Below, in pieces: positions 1 through 8,188 of a stretch of 64,000 nt of DNA. The notes beneath the pieces are model-generated. The model saw only the letters and a list, made by a program, of their open reading frames with translations, did no database searches and was not told where the DNA came from. Position numbers and translations under genes: made by a program. Source of the DNA: UBA1351 sp963677625 (GTDB taxonomy: Bacteria; Bacillota; Clostridia; Lachnospirales; Vallitaleaceae); the NCBI GenBank assembly GCA_963677625.2, contig CAXXSW010000009.1, forward strand, positions 62,001-126,000, written 5' to 3'. Each line of letters opens with the position of its first letter. Within the stretch, counting starts at the first letter, position 1.

Positions 1-1161
1 GAAATGATCTACAATATCCAGTATATATAATCCTGCTCCGGTAACAAACATTAAAGAAATTAAAAAGCCAAGCCCTGTAGTTATCGTTAATACTTTTTTC
101 CTTGAAGCCTTAAACTTATCTGAAAAGCTAGAGACTATTACTTCTAAAACTGACATACTCGAACTGAGTCCTGCAAAAATTAAACTTAAAAAGAACATGA
201 CACCGATGATTGAGTTCATACCAGGTAAGGCATTAATAGCCGTCGGAAAAACGATAAAAGCCAAGCCAATACCACCTGTGGCAACATCTTCTACGGCCAC
301 GCCTTGACTGGCTGCCATATAACCCAATACAGAAAAAACTGTAATTCCGGCAAGCAAACTAAAAGAGCAGTTACCCAGTCCTGTCAAGAATGCATTATTA
401 ACCAAGTCAGTCTTTTTTGGCAGATAAGAAGCATAAGTAATCATAATGCCAAAACAAATACTCAAAGAATAGAATATCTGGCCATAAGCTGCAATCCAAA
501 CTCTTGGGTCTGCCAATTTTTCAAACTGGGGCTTGAAAAAATAATCCAGTCCAGCCATTGAACCTTCTAATGTTAACCCTCTTCCTGCAACAACCAAAAG
601 GCATACAATAAGTAGTGGCATAAAAATCTTATTAGCCTTTTCAATTCCTGCTTTTACACCACCCATTAAAACCAAATAGTTAACGAGCCAAACCGATGCC
701 AAGGTCACACGCATGCTCTTGTTAATTGAGCCCATTTCAAAGGGGCCTGAAGTGATATGAAGAAAGTCATTATAAAAGAAGGATTCAGTTGATTCCCCCC
801 AACTTCCTTTAAAGGCATATAACAAATAGTTGAAAGTCCATCCAATAATTGCTGTATAGTAGACTACGATACCAAAGGAAATAGCTGTTTGAAACCATCC
901 CAATATCTCCATACGCTTATTAGACCTACCGAAAACTCCAGGTGCTGATGTCTTAATACGATGAGCAACAGCAAATTCCAATATCAATATGGGAATACCG
1001 GCAGTCAATAGGGCAAATAGATATGGAATCAGAAAAGCTCCTCCTCCATTACTAGCTGCTACATAGGGAAAGCGCCATATATTTCCAAGGCCTATAGCTG
1101 ACCCGATAGCCGCAACGACAAACCCCATTCTGGATCCCCATTGTCCTCTCTTATTATCCAT
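1..1161 (-). CDS. Sodium:neurotransmitter symporter (NSS/SNF) family transporter, C-terminus cut by window edge
   Basis: Sodium-driven uptake of an amino acid or related solute across the cytoplasmic membrane is the family role; the substrate cannot be told here. The reading frame starts at ATG 1161 and runs open for 387 codons to base 1, so the C-terminal end lies outside the window. The N terminus MDNKRGQWGSRMGFVVAAIG is followed by the family signature GSAIGLGNIWRFPY, which forms the unwound part of TM1 where sodium and substrate bind in LeuT-type carriers. About nine further hydrophobic segments can be read before the edge. An AAGGAG ribosome site lies 7 nt before the ATG, and a sigma-A type promoter lies at 1216-1244. 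It is transcribed divergently from the APC permease at 1565. Confidence 0.9.
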   Translation of the reverse strand, partial: MDNKRGQWGSRMGFVVAAIGSAIGLGNIWRFPYVAASNGGGAFLIPYLFALLTAGIPILILEFAVAHRIKTSAPGVFGRSNKRMEILGWFQTAISFGIVVYYTAIIGWTFNYLLYAFKGSWGESTESFFYNDFLHITSGPFEMGSINKSMRVTLASVWLVNYLVLMGGVKAGIEKANKIFMPLLIVCLLVVAGRGLTLEGSMAGLDYFFKPQFEKLADPRVWIAAYGQIFYSLSICFGIMITYASYLPKKTDLVNNAFLTGLGNCSFSLLAGITVFSVLGYMAASQGVAVEDVATGGIGLAFIVFPTAINALPGMNSIIGVMFFLSLIFAGLSSSMSVLEVIVSSFSDKFKASRKKVLTITTGLGFLISLMFVTGAGLYILDIVDHF

Positions 1162-1215
1162 AATCAATCTCCTTAATATATGTTTTGGTAAAAGTGTGCT
1201 TTTTCACCGTGGACT

Positions 1216-1244
1216 ATCATATAAGAAATATTTAATCTTGTAAA
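1216..1244 (-). promoter_or_regulatory. Sigma-A type promoter for the NSS transporter
   Basis: On the minus strand TTTACA (1244-1239) and TATGAT (1221-1216) are separated by 17 bp, about 55 bp before the NSS start codon. This is a prediction from consensus only. The rest of 1245-1440 is AT-rich and shows no gene. Confidence 0.55.
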
Positions 1245-1443
1245 GGAACAAGCAAGAAAAAAGGCCTATTTATCGTTCTTTTTTACTTTTTACCTGATGC
1301 AATTTTGAAAATATTTCTTATATCAAGCGAAAAATATTGATTTATTTCTGATTTTTTCTATAGGAACCAAATATATTACGAATTTTTACTGTTATCAAAA
1401 TCACAAACAGAAACATTTCCTTCATTAGCAAAATATTTTAGCG

Positions 1444-1467
1444 CGTTGAATTGGTGTCACTTCAACG
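1444..1467. promoter_or_regulatory. Inverted repeat upstream of the APC permease promoter
   Basis: CGTTGAA (1444-1450) and TTCAACG (1461-1467) form a perfect 7-bp inverted repeat with a 10-bp spacer, ending 5 bp before the -35 box at 1473. The position suits an activator site, but no regulator gene lies beside it. Confidence 0.35.
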
Positions 1468-1472
1468 GGCTA

Positions 1473-1501
1473 TTGCCACTCTGATACAAATTTTATATAA
1501 T
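1473..1501 (+). promoter_or_regulatory. Sigma-A promoter for APC permease
   Basis: TTGCCA at 1473-1478 and a perfect TATAAT at 1496-1501 are spaced by 17 bp. Transcription would start near 1508, giving a leader of about 57 nt before the ATG at 1565. Confidence 0.7.
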
Positions 1502-1516
1502 GGCTTTTGTGTCAAT

Positions 1517-1550
1517 ATTAACTCCAAAGAATAATATAGACGGAGTTAAT
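1517..1550 (+). promoter_or_regulatory. Leader inverted repeat just before the APC permease ribosome site
   Basis: ATTAACTCC (1517-1525) and GGAGTTAAT (1542-1550) form a perfect 9-bp inverted repeat, 16-bp loop, starting about 10 nt after the predicted transcription start and ending right before the TAAGGAG ribosome site. It could be an RNA hairpin that limits ribosome access or a repressor operator. No T-box motif is present. Confidence 0.4.
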
Positions 1551-1564
1551 ATGTAAGGAGAAAT

Positions 1565-2896
1565 ATGGAACAATTACAAAAAAAATATGGCCTCATGACA
1601 GCCATCGCTATGGTCGTTGGTGTTGTTATAGGATCAGGTGTCTTTTTTAAAGCAGATGATGTATTATCAATTACAGAAGGAAACTTAATCATTGCCTTAC
1701 TAGCCTGGATTGTTGGAGCCTGCGCTATGATATTTGGAGCTCTTACTTTTGCTGAATTTGCTTCTCGATTTGAAAAATCCAACGGTATTGTCGATTATTT
1801 TGAGGAAGCCTATGGTAAACGAATTGGATATCTTATGGGATGGTTTAACGGAATCCTCTATTATGCTCCACTGTCAGCCATTTTAGCCTGGATTGCTTCT
1901 CTTTATACCATGATACTATTAGGTTATACAAATCCAACTAACTCTATGACAACTTGGATATTGGCTGCAGTTTTTTTGGTCCTTTCTTACTTACTGAACA
2001 GTTTCGCTCCAAAGATTGCAGGGCATTTTCAGGTTACCACTACTTTTATAAAACTGATTCCCTTAGTATTAATAGCCGTAGTTGGCCTTTTTAACGGCTT
2101 AATCCAAGGCGTTACTATTGACAATTTCACTGCGGCGGCTCAGACTCTCTCTAGCCAAGGCAAGACCTTCTCTTCAGCTGTAGTTTCCACAGCCTTTGCC
2201 TATGAAGGATGGGTCATTGCCGTAACTCTAAATAGCGAAATCAAAGACTCTAAGAAAAACTTACCTAGAGCACTTTTTCTTGGCTCCATTATTGTCTTCA
2301 TTATATATGTATCCTATTTCCTTGGTATGTCCAGTGTTCTAGAAACTCAAGTAATTATTTCCCAGGGTGATGAATCAGTTAATCTTGTATCCAATCAACT
2401 ATTTGGTAGTCTGGGGGCCACTTTACTAACTATCTTCGTTATCATCTCATGTCTTGGAACACTTAATGGTCTGGTTATGGCATGTATCCGTACTCCTTTT
2501 TCCCTGGCTATTAGAAATCAGGGACCTATAGTGAAATTCATGAGCAAAATCAATACAAAAACAGGCATGCCTCTTTTTGCCGCTGGCTATGCTTTTATCC
2601 TCTCAGCTATTTACCTCTTTATTTGGTGGGGGAGTTTTAATAATCTTTTTGGTAGATTCATTTCTATTGACGAAATACCTATCGTCATGATTTATGGATT
2701 TTATGTCCTTCTATACATTTGGTACATGATCCACTTCAAGGACTTAAGATTCTTCAAACGTTTCATGATACCAGGTATTGCCCTTATTGGAGCCGGTATC
2801 ATTCTCTTTGGTGGTATGACTAATCCAAGCATAGGATTTTATATGTTGATTAGTTTACTGGTCATAACTTTTGGTCTACTCTTTTACCGGAAATAA
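1565..2896 (+). CDS. APC superfamily amino acid permease (SteT/LAT-like)
   Basis: A 443-residue polytopic membrane protein with about 12 hydrophobic segments, the usual APC size. Residues 19-28 read GVVIGSGVFF, the conserved GxxIGxGIF loop of TM1 that contacts the amine and carboxylate of the substrate; TM6 carries FAYEGW. These features place it in the amino acid/polyamine/organocation superfamily, closest in feel to serine/threonine or cationic exchangers. The substrate is not determined. The start is set by TAAGGAG 5 nt upstream. It has its own promoter with two inverted repeats nearby, and it ends 7 bp from the convergent binding-protein gene at 2904. Confidence 0.88.
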   Translation: MEQLQKKYGLMTAIAMVVGVVIGSGVFFKADDVLSITEGNLIIALLAWIVGACAMIFGALTFAEFASRFEKSNGIVDYFEEAYGKRIGYLMGWFNGILYYAPLSAILAWIASLYTMILLGYTNPTNSMTTWILAAVFLVLSYLLNSFAPKIAGHFQVTTTFIKLIPLVLIAVVGLFNGLIQGVTIDNFTAAAQTLSSQGKTFSSAVVSTAFAYEGWVIAVTLNSEIKDSKKNLPRALFLGSIIVFIIYVSYFLGMSSVLETQVIISQGDESVNLVSNQLFGSLGATLLTIFVIISCLGTLNGLVMACIRTPFSLAIRNQGPIVKFMSKINTKTGMPLFAAGYAFILSAIYLFIWWGSFNNLFGRFISIDEIPIVMIYGFYVLLYIWYMIHFKDLRFFKRFMIPGIALIGAGIILFGGMTNPSIGFYMLISLLVITFGLLFYRK

Positions 2897-2903
2897 ATAG
2901 CCA

Positions 2904-3845
2904 TCACTGCCAGTCGGTTGTCCCATACTCTCCAACATTATTGATATCAATAAAGATAACGTCCACAAAGATTTCTTTTTCAATGTCCTTACCTTCAAGA
3001 AGATCATAAGCCGCTTTAGCAGCTGTAGTCCCAATAGTCGTTGGTGACTGAGCCGCAGTTGCGGTCATCTTACCATCTTGAATCAACTTCTTAGCTTCAG
3101 GGGCTCCATCAACACCGTAGATTAAGACACCTTCCGATCTTCCGGCGGCTTGAAGTGCAGCTAAGGTTCCCATAGCCGTTGGATCGTTAAGGGCCATAAC
3201 CACATCTATCCTTTCATTTTCTTCTATGATTTTCTCCATAACCGGCATTGCTTGGTCCAATTGTCCCTCTGAAGATTCTCTTGCAACAATCTCATACTGA
3301 CTCATACCTTTCACTGTATCAATAAAGCCTTGCGTCCTATCAATGGCCGATTTTGCTGTAGGATGTTCAAGGATCACAATTTTGGCAGCATCCAATTTTT
3401 TCATCATGTCTTGGGCACAAAGGACACCCATATAATAGTTATCAGAAGCAATAATAGAAGCAACCAAATCCGTATCAAAAACTGGTGAATCAACATTAAT
3501 AATTGGAATTCCTGCTTCAGATGCTTTAAGTAGGGCTGGTTTTATGTCTTTCCAATCAGCAGGATTGACAAAAATAGCATCAACATCCTGAGCGATTAGG
3601 TCCTCAATCTGACTAATCTGCTTCTGTGAATCCAAGGCAGGATCAAGGGCGATTAAATGGTCTCCATTAGCTTCAACCACATCTTTAATCCCATTATTCA
3701 AAGCAACAAAAAACGGATTATTTAAAGTCATATATGTTGCACCAAATTTATATTTTTCTGATGCTCTTTCTGCATTCCTAGAAAAGTCAGTCATCAAAAG
3801 GATAAAGAGCAATATTATAGGAATAATAGCTAATAATTTTTTCAT
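2904..3845 (-). CDS. Membrane-anchored RbsB-like sugar-binding protein (Peripla_BP_4)
   Basis: 313 residues. After an N-terminal hydrophobic segment (residues 3-18) comes a type I periplasmic binding fold: YMTLNNPFFVALNNGI near the start, DAIFVNPADW, INVDSPV, MALNDPTAMG and YGVDGAPEAKK, all typical of RbsB/ribose-galactose binding proteins. There is no lipobox cysteine, so the protein is probably held in the membrane by an uncleaved signal anchor rather than by lipid. It is the last gene of the sugar locus, separated from the ChvE-like gene by a strong terminator (3879-3908), so it should be made at lower level. A role as sensor or accessory binding protein is an inference. The ATG at 3845 follows a GGAGGA site. 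Confidence 0.85.
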   Translation of the reverse strand: MKKLLAIIPIILLFILLMTDFSRNAERASEKYKFGATYMTLNNPFFVALNNGIKDVVEANGDHLIALDPALDSQKQISQIEDLIAQDVDAIFVNPADWKDIKPALLKASEAGIPIINVDSPVFDTDLVASIIASDNYYMGVLCAQDMMKKLDAAKIVILEHPTAKSAIDRTQGFIDTVKGMSQYEIVARESSEGQLDQAMPVMEKIIEENERIDVVMALNDPTAMGTLAALQAAGRSEGVLIYGVDGAPEAKKLIQDGKMTATAAQSPTTIGTTAAKAAYDLLEGKDIEKEIFVDVIFIDINNVGEYGTTDWQ

Positions 3846-3878
3846 TGTAATCCTCCAAATTTAATTAGAGTATACACC

Positions 3879-3908
3879 AAAAGTGCCAATAAAGATATTG
3901 GCACTTTT
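3879..3908 (-). terminator. Intrinsic terminator after the ChvE-like binding protein gene
   Basis: AAAAGTGCCAATA (3879-3891) and TATTGGCACTTTT (3896-3908) form a perfect 13-bp stem with an AAGA loop (TCTT in the minus-strand RNA). On the minus strand the stem ends in a U-rich stretch. It should stop most transcription from the transporter genes before the RbsB-like gene. Confidence 0.85.
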
Positions 3909-3932
3909 AGTCGTTACTAAGATAAGATTTTA

Positions 3933-5126
3933 TTAGTCAAGAAGTTCTAGACGACCTGGGTCATTAGCAAATGCTTCTTTAATATTTTCTTTTGTTACTA
4001 CAAGTGGTGGAAGGGCATAGATTCCTACTTCTTTCATGCCATTGTCAGTATATTCACTTGGTACTGGCATACCTTCACCTGCTTGAAGAGCTTTAATAAT
4101 TTCAAGTGTAACACTTACAAGTGTCTCAGTTGGTTTAGCGATTGTTGAATATTGTCTTCCTTCCCATATCCACTTAACAGTCTCATTTTCAGCGTCAAGA
4201 CCTGAGGTTATAGGAAGTTCTTGACCAGCTTGTTCTGATGCAGTGATACAAGCTCTTGCAATTCCATCATTAGGACAGAGCACACCATGAATTTCCTTGT
4301 CTGAGTAGAAACCTGAAAGTAAGGAGTCCATACGTGCTTGGGCCTTCGCATTATCCCAGTCCATAGTAGCAGCTTGTGTAAAGTCTGTTTGTCCTGATAC
4401 AACAACCAATGTTCCGTCATCGATTTTTGGTTGAAGAACTTGCATAGCACCCTTAAAGAAGTTTGGTGCGTTAGGATCAGCTGGACCACCACCGAAAAGT
4501 TCAATATTGTATGGGCCTTCACCTTTTTGTTCTTCTAAACCAGCTAATAAAGCTTCTCCTTGAAGAACACCAGTAATAATAGAATCAAATTGAACAACAC
4601 CGTCGATAGCAGTTGTATTTTCAATTAAACGGTCATAACCTATAACGTATACGCCTGCTGCTGCTGCCTCTTCAAGAACCGCACCAAGTTGAGAACCATC
4701 AACTGGACCTACAACGATAACTTTTGCGCCGTTTTGAATCATAGATTCGATTTGTTGTTGTTGTGTAGTCACCTTATTGTCTGCATGTTGAACGATTGGT
4801 TCAAAGCCAGCATCAGTAAGTTCAGCTTTAAACATCTCGTCAGCCTCTGCCCAGTTTTGAGTTCCAAGCCATGGAAGTGCAACACCAATTACTGCATCAG
4901 CTGCAAAGCCTTCACTTTCAGTAGATTCTTCTGAAGTAGCTTCACTTGTATCTGCATCTTCTGTATCTGCATCTTTTGTATCTGCATCTTCAGTTGTAGC
5001 TTGATTTGTGTCAGCATCTTTAGATTCAGTTTCTGTAGCAGCACTTCTTTCTGTTGTGCCACATCCTGTGAGTACCATAGTCATTAACAATACAACCATA
5101 AGTACCATAGATAAAAGTTTTTTCAT
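3933..5126 (-). CDS. ChvE/XylF-like sugar ABC transporter substrate-binding lipoprotein
   Basis: The start at 5126 (MKKLLSMVLM) is chosen because AAAGGTGA lies 8 nt upstream; an in-frame ATG 30 bp earlier has no such site. The 397-residue product has a lipoprotein signal ending LTGC, then an acidic threonine-rich linker (about residues 30-65, built from tandem DAD/TED units), then a type I binding domain with GVALPWLGTQNWAEADEMF, VVGPVDGSQLG, VIGYDRLI, GVLCPNDGIA and SGLDAENE. These match ChvE-type multiple sugar-binding proteins, which bind xylose, glucose, galactose or arabinose. It would capture sugar outside the membrane and deliver it to the permease and ATPase encoded just upstream in the operon. 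The linker length suggests flexible tethering above the cell wall face. Confidence 0.9.
   Translation of the reverse strand: MKKLLSMVLMVVLLMTMVLTGCGTTERSAATETESKDADTNQATTEDADTKDADTEDADTSEATSEESTESEGFAADAVIGVALPWLGTQNWAEADEMFKAELTDAGFEPIVQHADNKVTTQQQQIESMIQNGAKVIVVGPVDGSQLGAVLEEAAAAGVYVIGYDRLIENTTAIDGVVQFDSIITGVLQGEALLAGLEEQKGEGPYNIELFGGGPADPNAPNFFKGAMQVLQPKIDDGTLVVVSGQTDFTQAATMDWDNAKAQARMDSLLSGFYSDKEIHGVLCPNDGIARACITASEQAGQELPITSGLDAENETVKWIWEGRQYSTIAKPTETLVSVTLEIIKALQAGEGMPVPSEYTDNGMKEVGIYALPPLVVTKENIKEAFANDPGRLELLD
4951..4995. repeat. 15-bp tandem repeat encoding the acidic linker of the ChvE-like lipoprotein
   Basis: Two near-identical 15-bp units (4951-4965 and 4966-4980, one base different) and a partial third encode DADT-type repeats. 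Such short in-frame repeats can change length by slippage without breaking the gene. Confidence 0.7.
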
Positions 5127-5171
5127 TTTACTATCACCTTTCATTATTTGAGTCATATGATTTTATATGAA

Positions 5172-5204
5172 CCGGACAGTCAGTCTCCTTGGCTAACTGA
5201 CCGG
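5172..5204 (-). other. Intercistronic hairpin before the ChvE-like gene
   Basis: GTCAGT (5179-5184) pairs with ACTGAC (5196-5201), and outer CCGG blocks can pair with a bulge. It lies between the permease stop and the binding-protein start and is not followed by a U-run in the direction of transcription. An mRNA-stabilising role that raises binding-protein level is an inference. Confidence 0.35.
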
Positions 5205-5272
5205 CTGTTACCTTATACTAACTACACTATACTAACTACATTTATTACTTCTTCTACAGTCTAGGTTTTAAC

Positions 5273-6469
5273 TTAACCCTTTTTACCGGATAACAAACTT
5301 CCAAGGATAGATTTTCTACCTTCTTGCTTGTTAAATACATCTACCGCTACAGCTGCAAGAAGAACAAAACCTTTAATAACCTGAGTCTTGTCAGCACCAA
5401 CACCCATAAGCATAAGTCCTGAGTTAAGCACAGTCATGACCATACCACCGACCATGGTCGCAAGTACTGTACCGACACCACCAGATACAGCTGCACCACC
5501 AATAAATACAGATGCAATGGCATCAAGCTCCCACCCAATACCATCTGAGGGACCAGCTGCTGTTGAACGACCTACAAACATAACACCTGCAAGGGCTGCT
5601 AAAAATGACATATTCATCATAGTAAGAAAGTAGGTTCTCTGAACGTTAACACCGGATAGTCCTGCTGCATTCTTATTGCCTCCAACCGCATAAATATGAC
5701 GACCAAAGGTCGAACGTTGGGTTATAGTATGATATACAATGACCAAGAACACTAAGATTAAACCTGGAACCGGAAAGGAAGTACCCGGACGGCCTGTCCC
5801 AAAGATCCAGGTAAAGAAAGCAATAACAGCGGCTACCAATCCGATACGTATTAAAACTGGCCATAATTCAACAGTTTGTTTATTCCTTAAGTATTTTTTT
5901 AGCTCTAAGAAGACAAAAACTCCTATAGCTACAATACCAAGAACTAATGTGGAATTGTTCATTCCTGTGTTAGGACCCCATTCAGGTAAATATCCAGCAC
6001 CGAATAAGCGTAATTCCCTAGGTGCAGGCACAGATATGGATTTTGATATCCAAATAACTCCGCCACGGAAAATCATCATACCACCTAAGGTTGTGATAAA
6101 ACCTGGAATACTTAATTTGGCTACCCAAAATCCTTGCCAAGCTCCGATTAGAGCACCCACTCCAAGAGCAACAAGAACTCCCATCCACCAGGTCAATCCC
6201 AATTCTCTTACTGCAATTGCCATCACCATTCCAGAAAAACCGGCGACGGAACCAACAGACAAATCAATCTGACCTATAACAATGACCATCATCATACCAA
6301 TGGCCAAAACCATAACATAGGCATTACCGGATATCAGATTCTGAAAGTTGGAAGATGTAATCATTTTTCCACCTGATATGATATTAAAAATAATTGTAAG
6401 GGCCACCAAGGCAATGACCATAGTGTAATCATGTAAATTATTACCGAATATTTTCTTTAAAACTGTCAT
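5273..6469 (-). CDS. Sugar ABC transporter permease (XylH/GguB/MmsB type)
   Basis: 398 residues, within the normal range for XylH-type permeases of the BPD_transp_2 family. Several hydrophobic segments are visible, with the family stretches VMVLAIGMMMVIVIGQIDLSVGS near the N terminus, GFITTLGGMMIFRG, and GRHIYAVGGNKNAAGLSGVN before the C-terminal helices. The last is the EAA-like loop that contacts the ATPase. It forms the membrane channel for the sugar bound by the ChvE-like lipoprotein. Its ATG overlaps the stop of the ATPase gene by 4 bp (ATGA), which indicates translational coupling. Confidence 0.93.
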   Translation of the reverse strand: MTVLKKIFGNNLHDYTMVIALVALTIIFNIISGGKMITSSNFQNLISGNAYVMVLAIGMMMVIVIGQIDLSVGSVAGFSGMVMAIAVRELGLTWWMGVLVALGVGALIGAWQGFWVAKLSIPGFITTLGGMMIFRGGVIWISKSISVPAPRELRLFGAGYLPEWGPNTGMNNSTLVLGIVAIGVFVFLELKKYLRNKQTVELWPVLIRIGLVAAVIAFFTWIFGTGRPGTSFPVPGLILVFLVIVYHTITQRSTFGRHIYAVGGNKNAAGLSGVNVQRTYFLTMMNMSFLAALAGVMFVGRSTAAGPSDGIGWELDAIASVFIGGAAVSGGVGTVLATMVGGMVMTVLNSGLMLMGVGADKTQVIKGFVLLAAVAVDVFNKQEGRKSILGSLLSGKKG

Positions 6470-8034
6470 CGTACTTTCTCTCTCTTTCTCGTTTTCACTT
6501 CCGCCTCTTTGGTAGATGTCATCATTTTCATTAGGTCTTCCTGTCTGGCCTCATTGCTATCAATCATACCAGTAATCTCTCCTTCAAAAATGGTGTAAAT
6601 CCTATCTGTTATACCAATGAGCTCCGGCAGTTCCGATGAAACTACAATGACTGCCTTTCCTTGATCTGCCAACTGGTGAATCAATTTGTATATTTCGTAT
6701 TTTGCCCCGACATCAATACCCCTAGTCGGTTCATCTAATATCAAAACCTCCGGTTCAGTATACATCCACTTTCCTAGAACAACCTTTTGTTGGTTACCTC
6801 CTGATAAGGTACTTACACCAACATCAACGCTGGCTGTCTTAACCTTCAATGACTTTCTGTACTGCTCGGCCACATCTTTTTCTTGGTCCAGATCCAAAAG
6901 CCATCCCTTGATAATACCTTTCAAATTAGCCGATACCGTTGTCTTTCTTATAGAATCTAAGAGGTTTAAGCCCAATGTCTTTCTATCCTCAGGCACATAG
7001 GCAATCCCTTCTTTGATGGCAGATGAAACAGATGTTACCTTGACTTCTTTTCCACGAATCTTTATGGTTCCACCAAGATAAATACCATAGTTTCTACCAA
7101 AAATAGACCGCATAAGTTCTGTTCTTCCTGCTCCCATAAGTCCGGCAAAGCCAACAATTTCACCGGCTCGCACATTAAATGAAGAATGCTTACAAACCAT
7201 TCTTCCCGGGTTAGTGGGATCTTCCACCAACCAGTCCTCCACCTGAAAAATAACCTCTCCAGGATGAGAATCATGAGGTGGGTAACGATTTTCTAGTGAC
7301 CGTCCCACCATAGCTTTGATAATTCGCTCTTCATCTACATGGCCTGCTTCTACAGCATAGGTCTCAACGGTTTGACCGTCCCTAATGACTGTAACGGCAT
7401 CTGATATCTCAGCAATTTCATTTAGCTTGTGGGAAATCATGATACAAGTGATATCATGGTCTTTCAAACCTCTCATCAACTTTAATAGGTTTTCTGAATC
7501 ATCTTCATTTAAGGCAGATGTAGGTTCATCAAGAATCAGTAACTTGACGTTTTTAGACAAGGCTTTTGCAATCTCAACTAATTGCTGTTGGCCAACACCC
7601 ATGTGCTTGATTTTTGTATTAGGGTCAATGTAAAGACCAACTTTAGCTAGAAGTTCAACCGTACGTTGCCTTTGAGACTCCCAGTCAATAAGGCCTCTTA
7701 CCTTTATCTCATTACCAAGAAAAATATTTTCAGTAATGGATAACTCAGGGATAAGGGCTAGCTCTTGATGGATAATAACAATACCGGCATGTTCCGACTC
7801 TTTTATATCCTTAAAAGTAACTTCCTTTCCCATATATATGATTTTCCCCTCATAGCTTCCATATGGGTAAACTCCTGATAAAACCTTCATCAAAGTAGAT
7901 TTTCCAGCCCCATTCTCCCCGCATATGGACAGAATCGTTCCCCGATGCACTTCCAAACTTACATTATCCAAAGCCTTTACTCCCGGAAACTCTTTGGTAA
8001 TTTCCTGCATCTGTAAAATGATAGGATGTTCCAT
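6466..8034 (-). CDS. Sugar ABC transporter ATPase, double nucleotide-binding domain (XylG/GguA type)
   Basis: The start at 8034 (MEHPIILQMQ) is supported by GAGGAGTG 7 nt upstream; a longer frame reaches 8160 but would run through a terminator hairpin and has no ribosome site. The 522-residue product has two fused ABC domains. The first carries GENGAGKST (residues 39-47), GVGQQQLVEIAKAL and LLILDEPTSAL; the second has the degenerate Walker A GLMGAGRTEL, LSGGNQQKVVLGKWM and VLILDEPTRGID. This asymmetric pattern is typical of the CUT2 sugar ATPases for xylose, ribose or galactose. It powers uptake together with the permease that overlaps its 3' end. Confidence 0.93.
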   Translation of the reverse strand: MEHPIILQMQEITKEFPGVKALDNVSLEVHRGTILSICGENGAGKSTLMKVLSGVYPYGSYEGKIIYMGKEVTFKDIKESEHAGIVIIHQELALIPELSITENIFLGNEIKVRGLIDWESQRQRTVELLAKVGLYIDPNTKIKHMGVGQQQLVEIAKALSKNVKLLILDEPTSALNEDDSENLLKLMRGLKDHDITCIMISHKLNEIAEISDAVTVIRDGQTVETYAVEAGHVDEERIIKAMVGRSLENRYPPHDSHPGEVIFQVEDWLVEDPTNPGRMVCKHSSFNVRAGEIVGFAGLMGAGRTELMRSIFGRNYGIYLGGTIKIRGKEVKVTSVSSAIKEGIAYVPEDRKTLGLNLLDSIRKTTVSANLKGIIKGWLLDLDQEKDVAEQYRKSLKVKTASVDVGVSTLSGGNQQKVVLGKWMYTEPEVLILDEPTRGIDVGAKYEIYKLIHQLADQGKAVIVVSSELPELIGITDRIYTIFEGEITGMIDSNEARQEDLMKMMTSTKEAEVKTRKREKVR

Positions 8035-8114
8035 GGTCACACTCCTCATATAATCCATTGACAAGCCATAAACAGCCTTGCCTCTTCTATTACCTGGAAA
8101 AAGTATACAAAAAA

Positions 8115-8139
8115 AAAGAGCATACAAAAATTGCTCTTT
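8115..8139 (-). terminator. Terminator or attenuator between sensor genes and ABC transporter genes
   Basis: AAAGAGCA (8115-8122) and TGCTCTTT (8132-8139) form an 8-bp stem; on the minus strand it is followed by a run of nine T. It would separate transcription of the kinase/regulator/anchored binding-protein genes from the ATPase-permease-lipoprotein genes. A promoter or antitermination step is then needed for the latter. Confidence 0.75.
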
Positions 8140-8154
8140 GTCACAAAAGTCATA

Positions 8155-8166
8155 TGACATTTGTCA
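8155..8166. promoter_or_regulatory. Candidate response-regulator binding site upstream of the ABC transporter genes
   Basis: TGACATTTGTCA is the same 12-bp element (opposite orientation) as at 11579-11590 upstream of the kinase gene. Here it sits next to the perfect palindrome GTCATATGAC (8149-8158) and a second TTTGTCA (8137-8143). The shared element at both ends of the same locus suggests it is the target of the NarL-family regulator encoded between them. This is inference. Confidence 0.5.
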
Positions 8167-8188
8167 TTTGTTTTTCTCTTATCCACAG

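Noticed and set aside
1162..1564. Possible T-box or amino-acid riboswitch before the APC permease
   Set aside because: The predicted leader is under 60 nt and lacks the T-box sequence and a terminator; only a simple inverted repeat is present.
5739..6272. 177-codon open frame on the plus strand
   Set aside because: It is antisense to the XylH-type permease, has a proline/threonine/isoleucine-rich composition typical of frames opposite membrane proteins, and lacks a ribosome site.
6466..8160. Longer N terminus for the sugar ABC ATPase
   Set aside because: The extra 42 codons run through the terminator hairpin, have no ribosome site and are not part of the ABC fold; GAGGAG before 8034 fixes the start.
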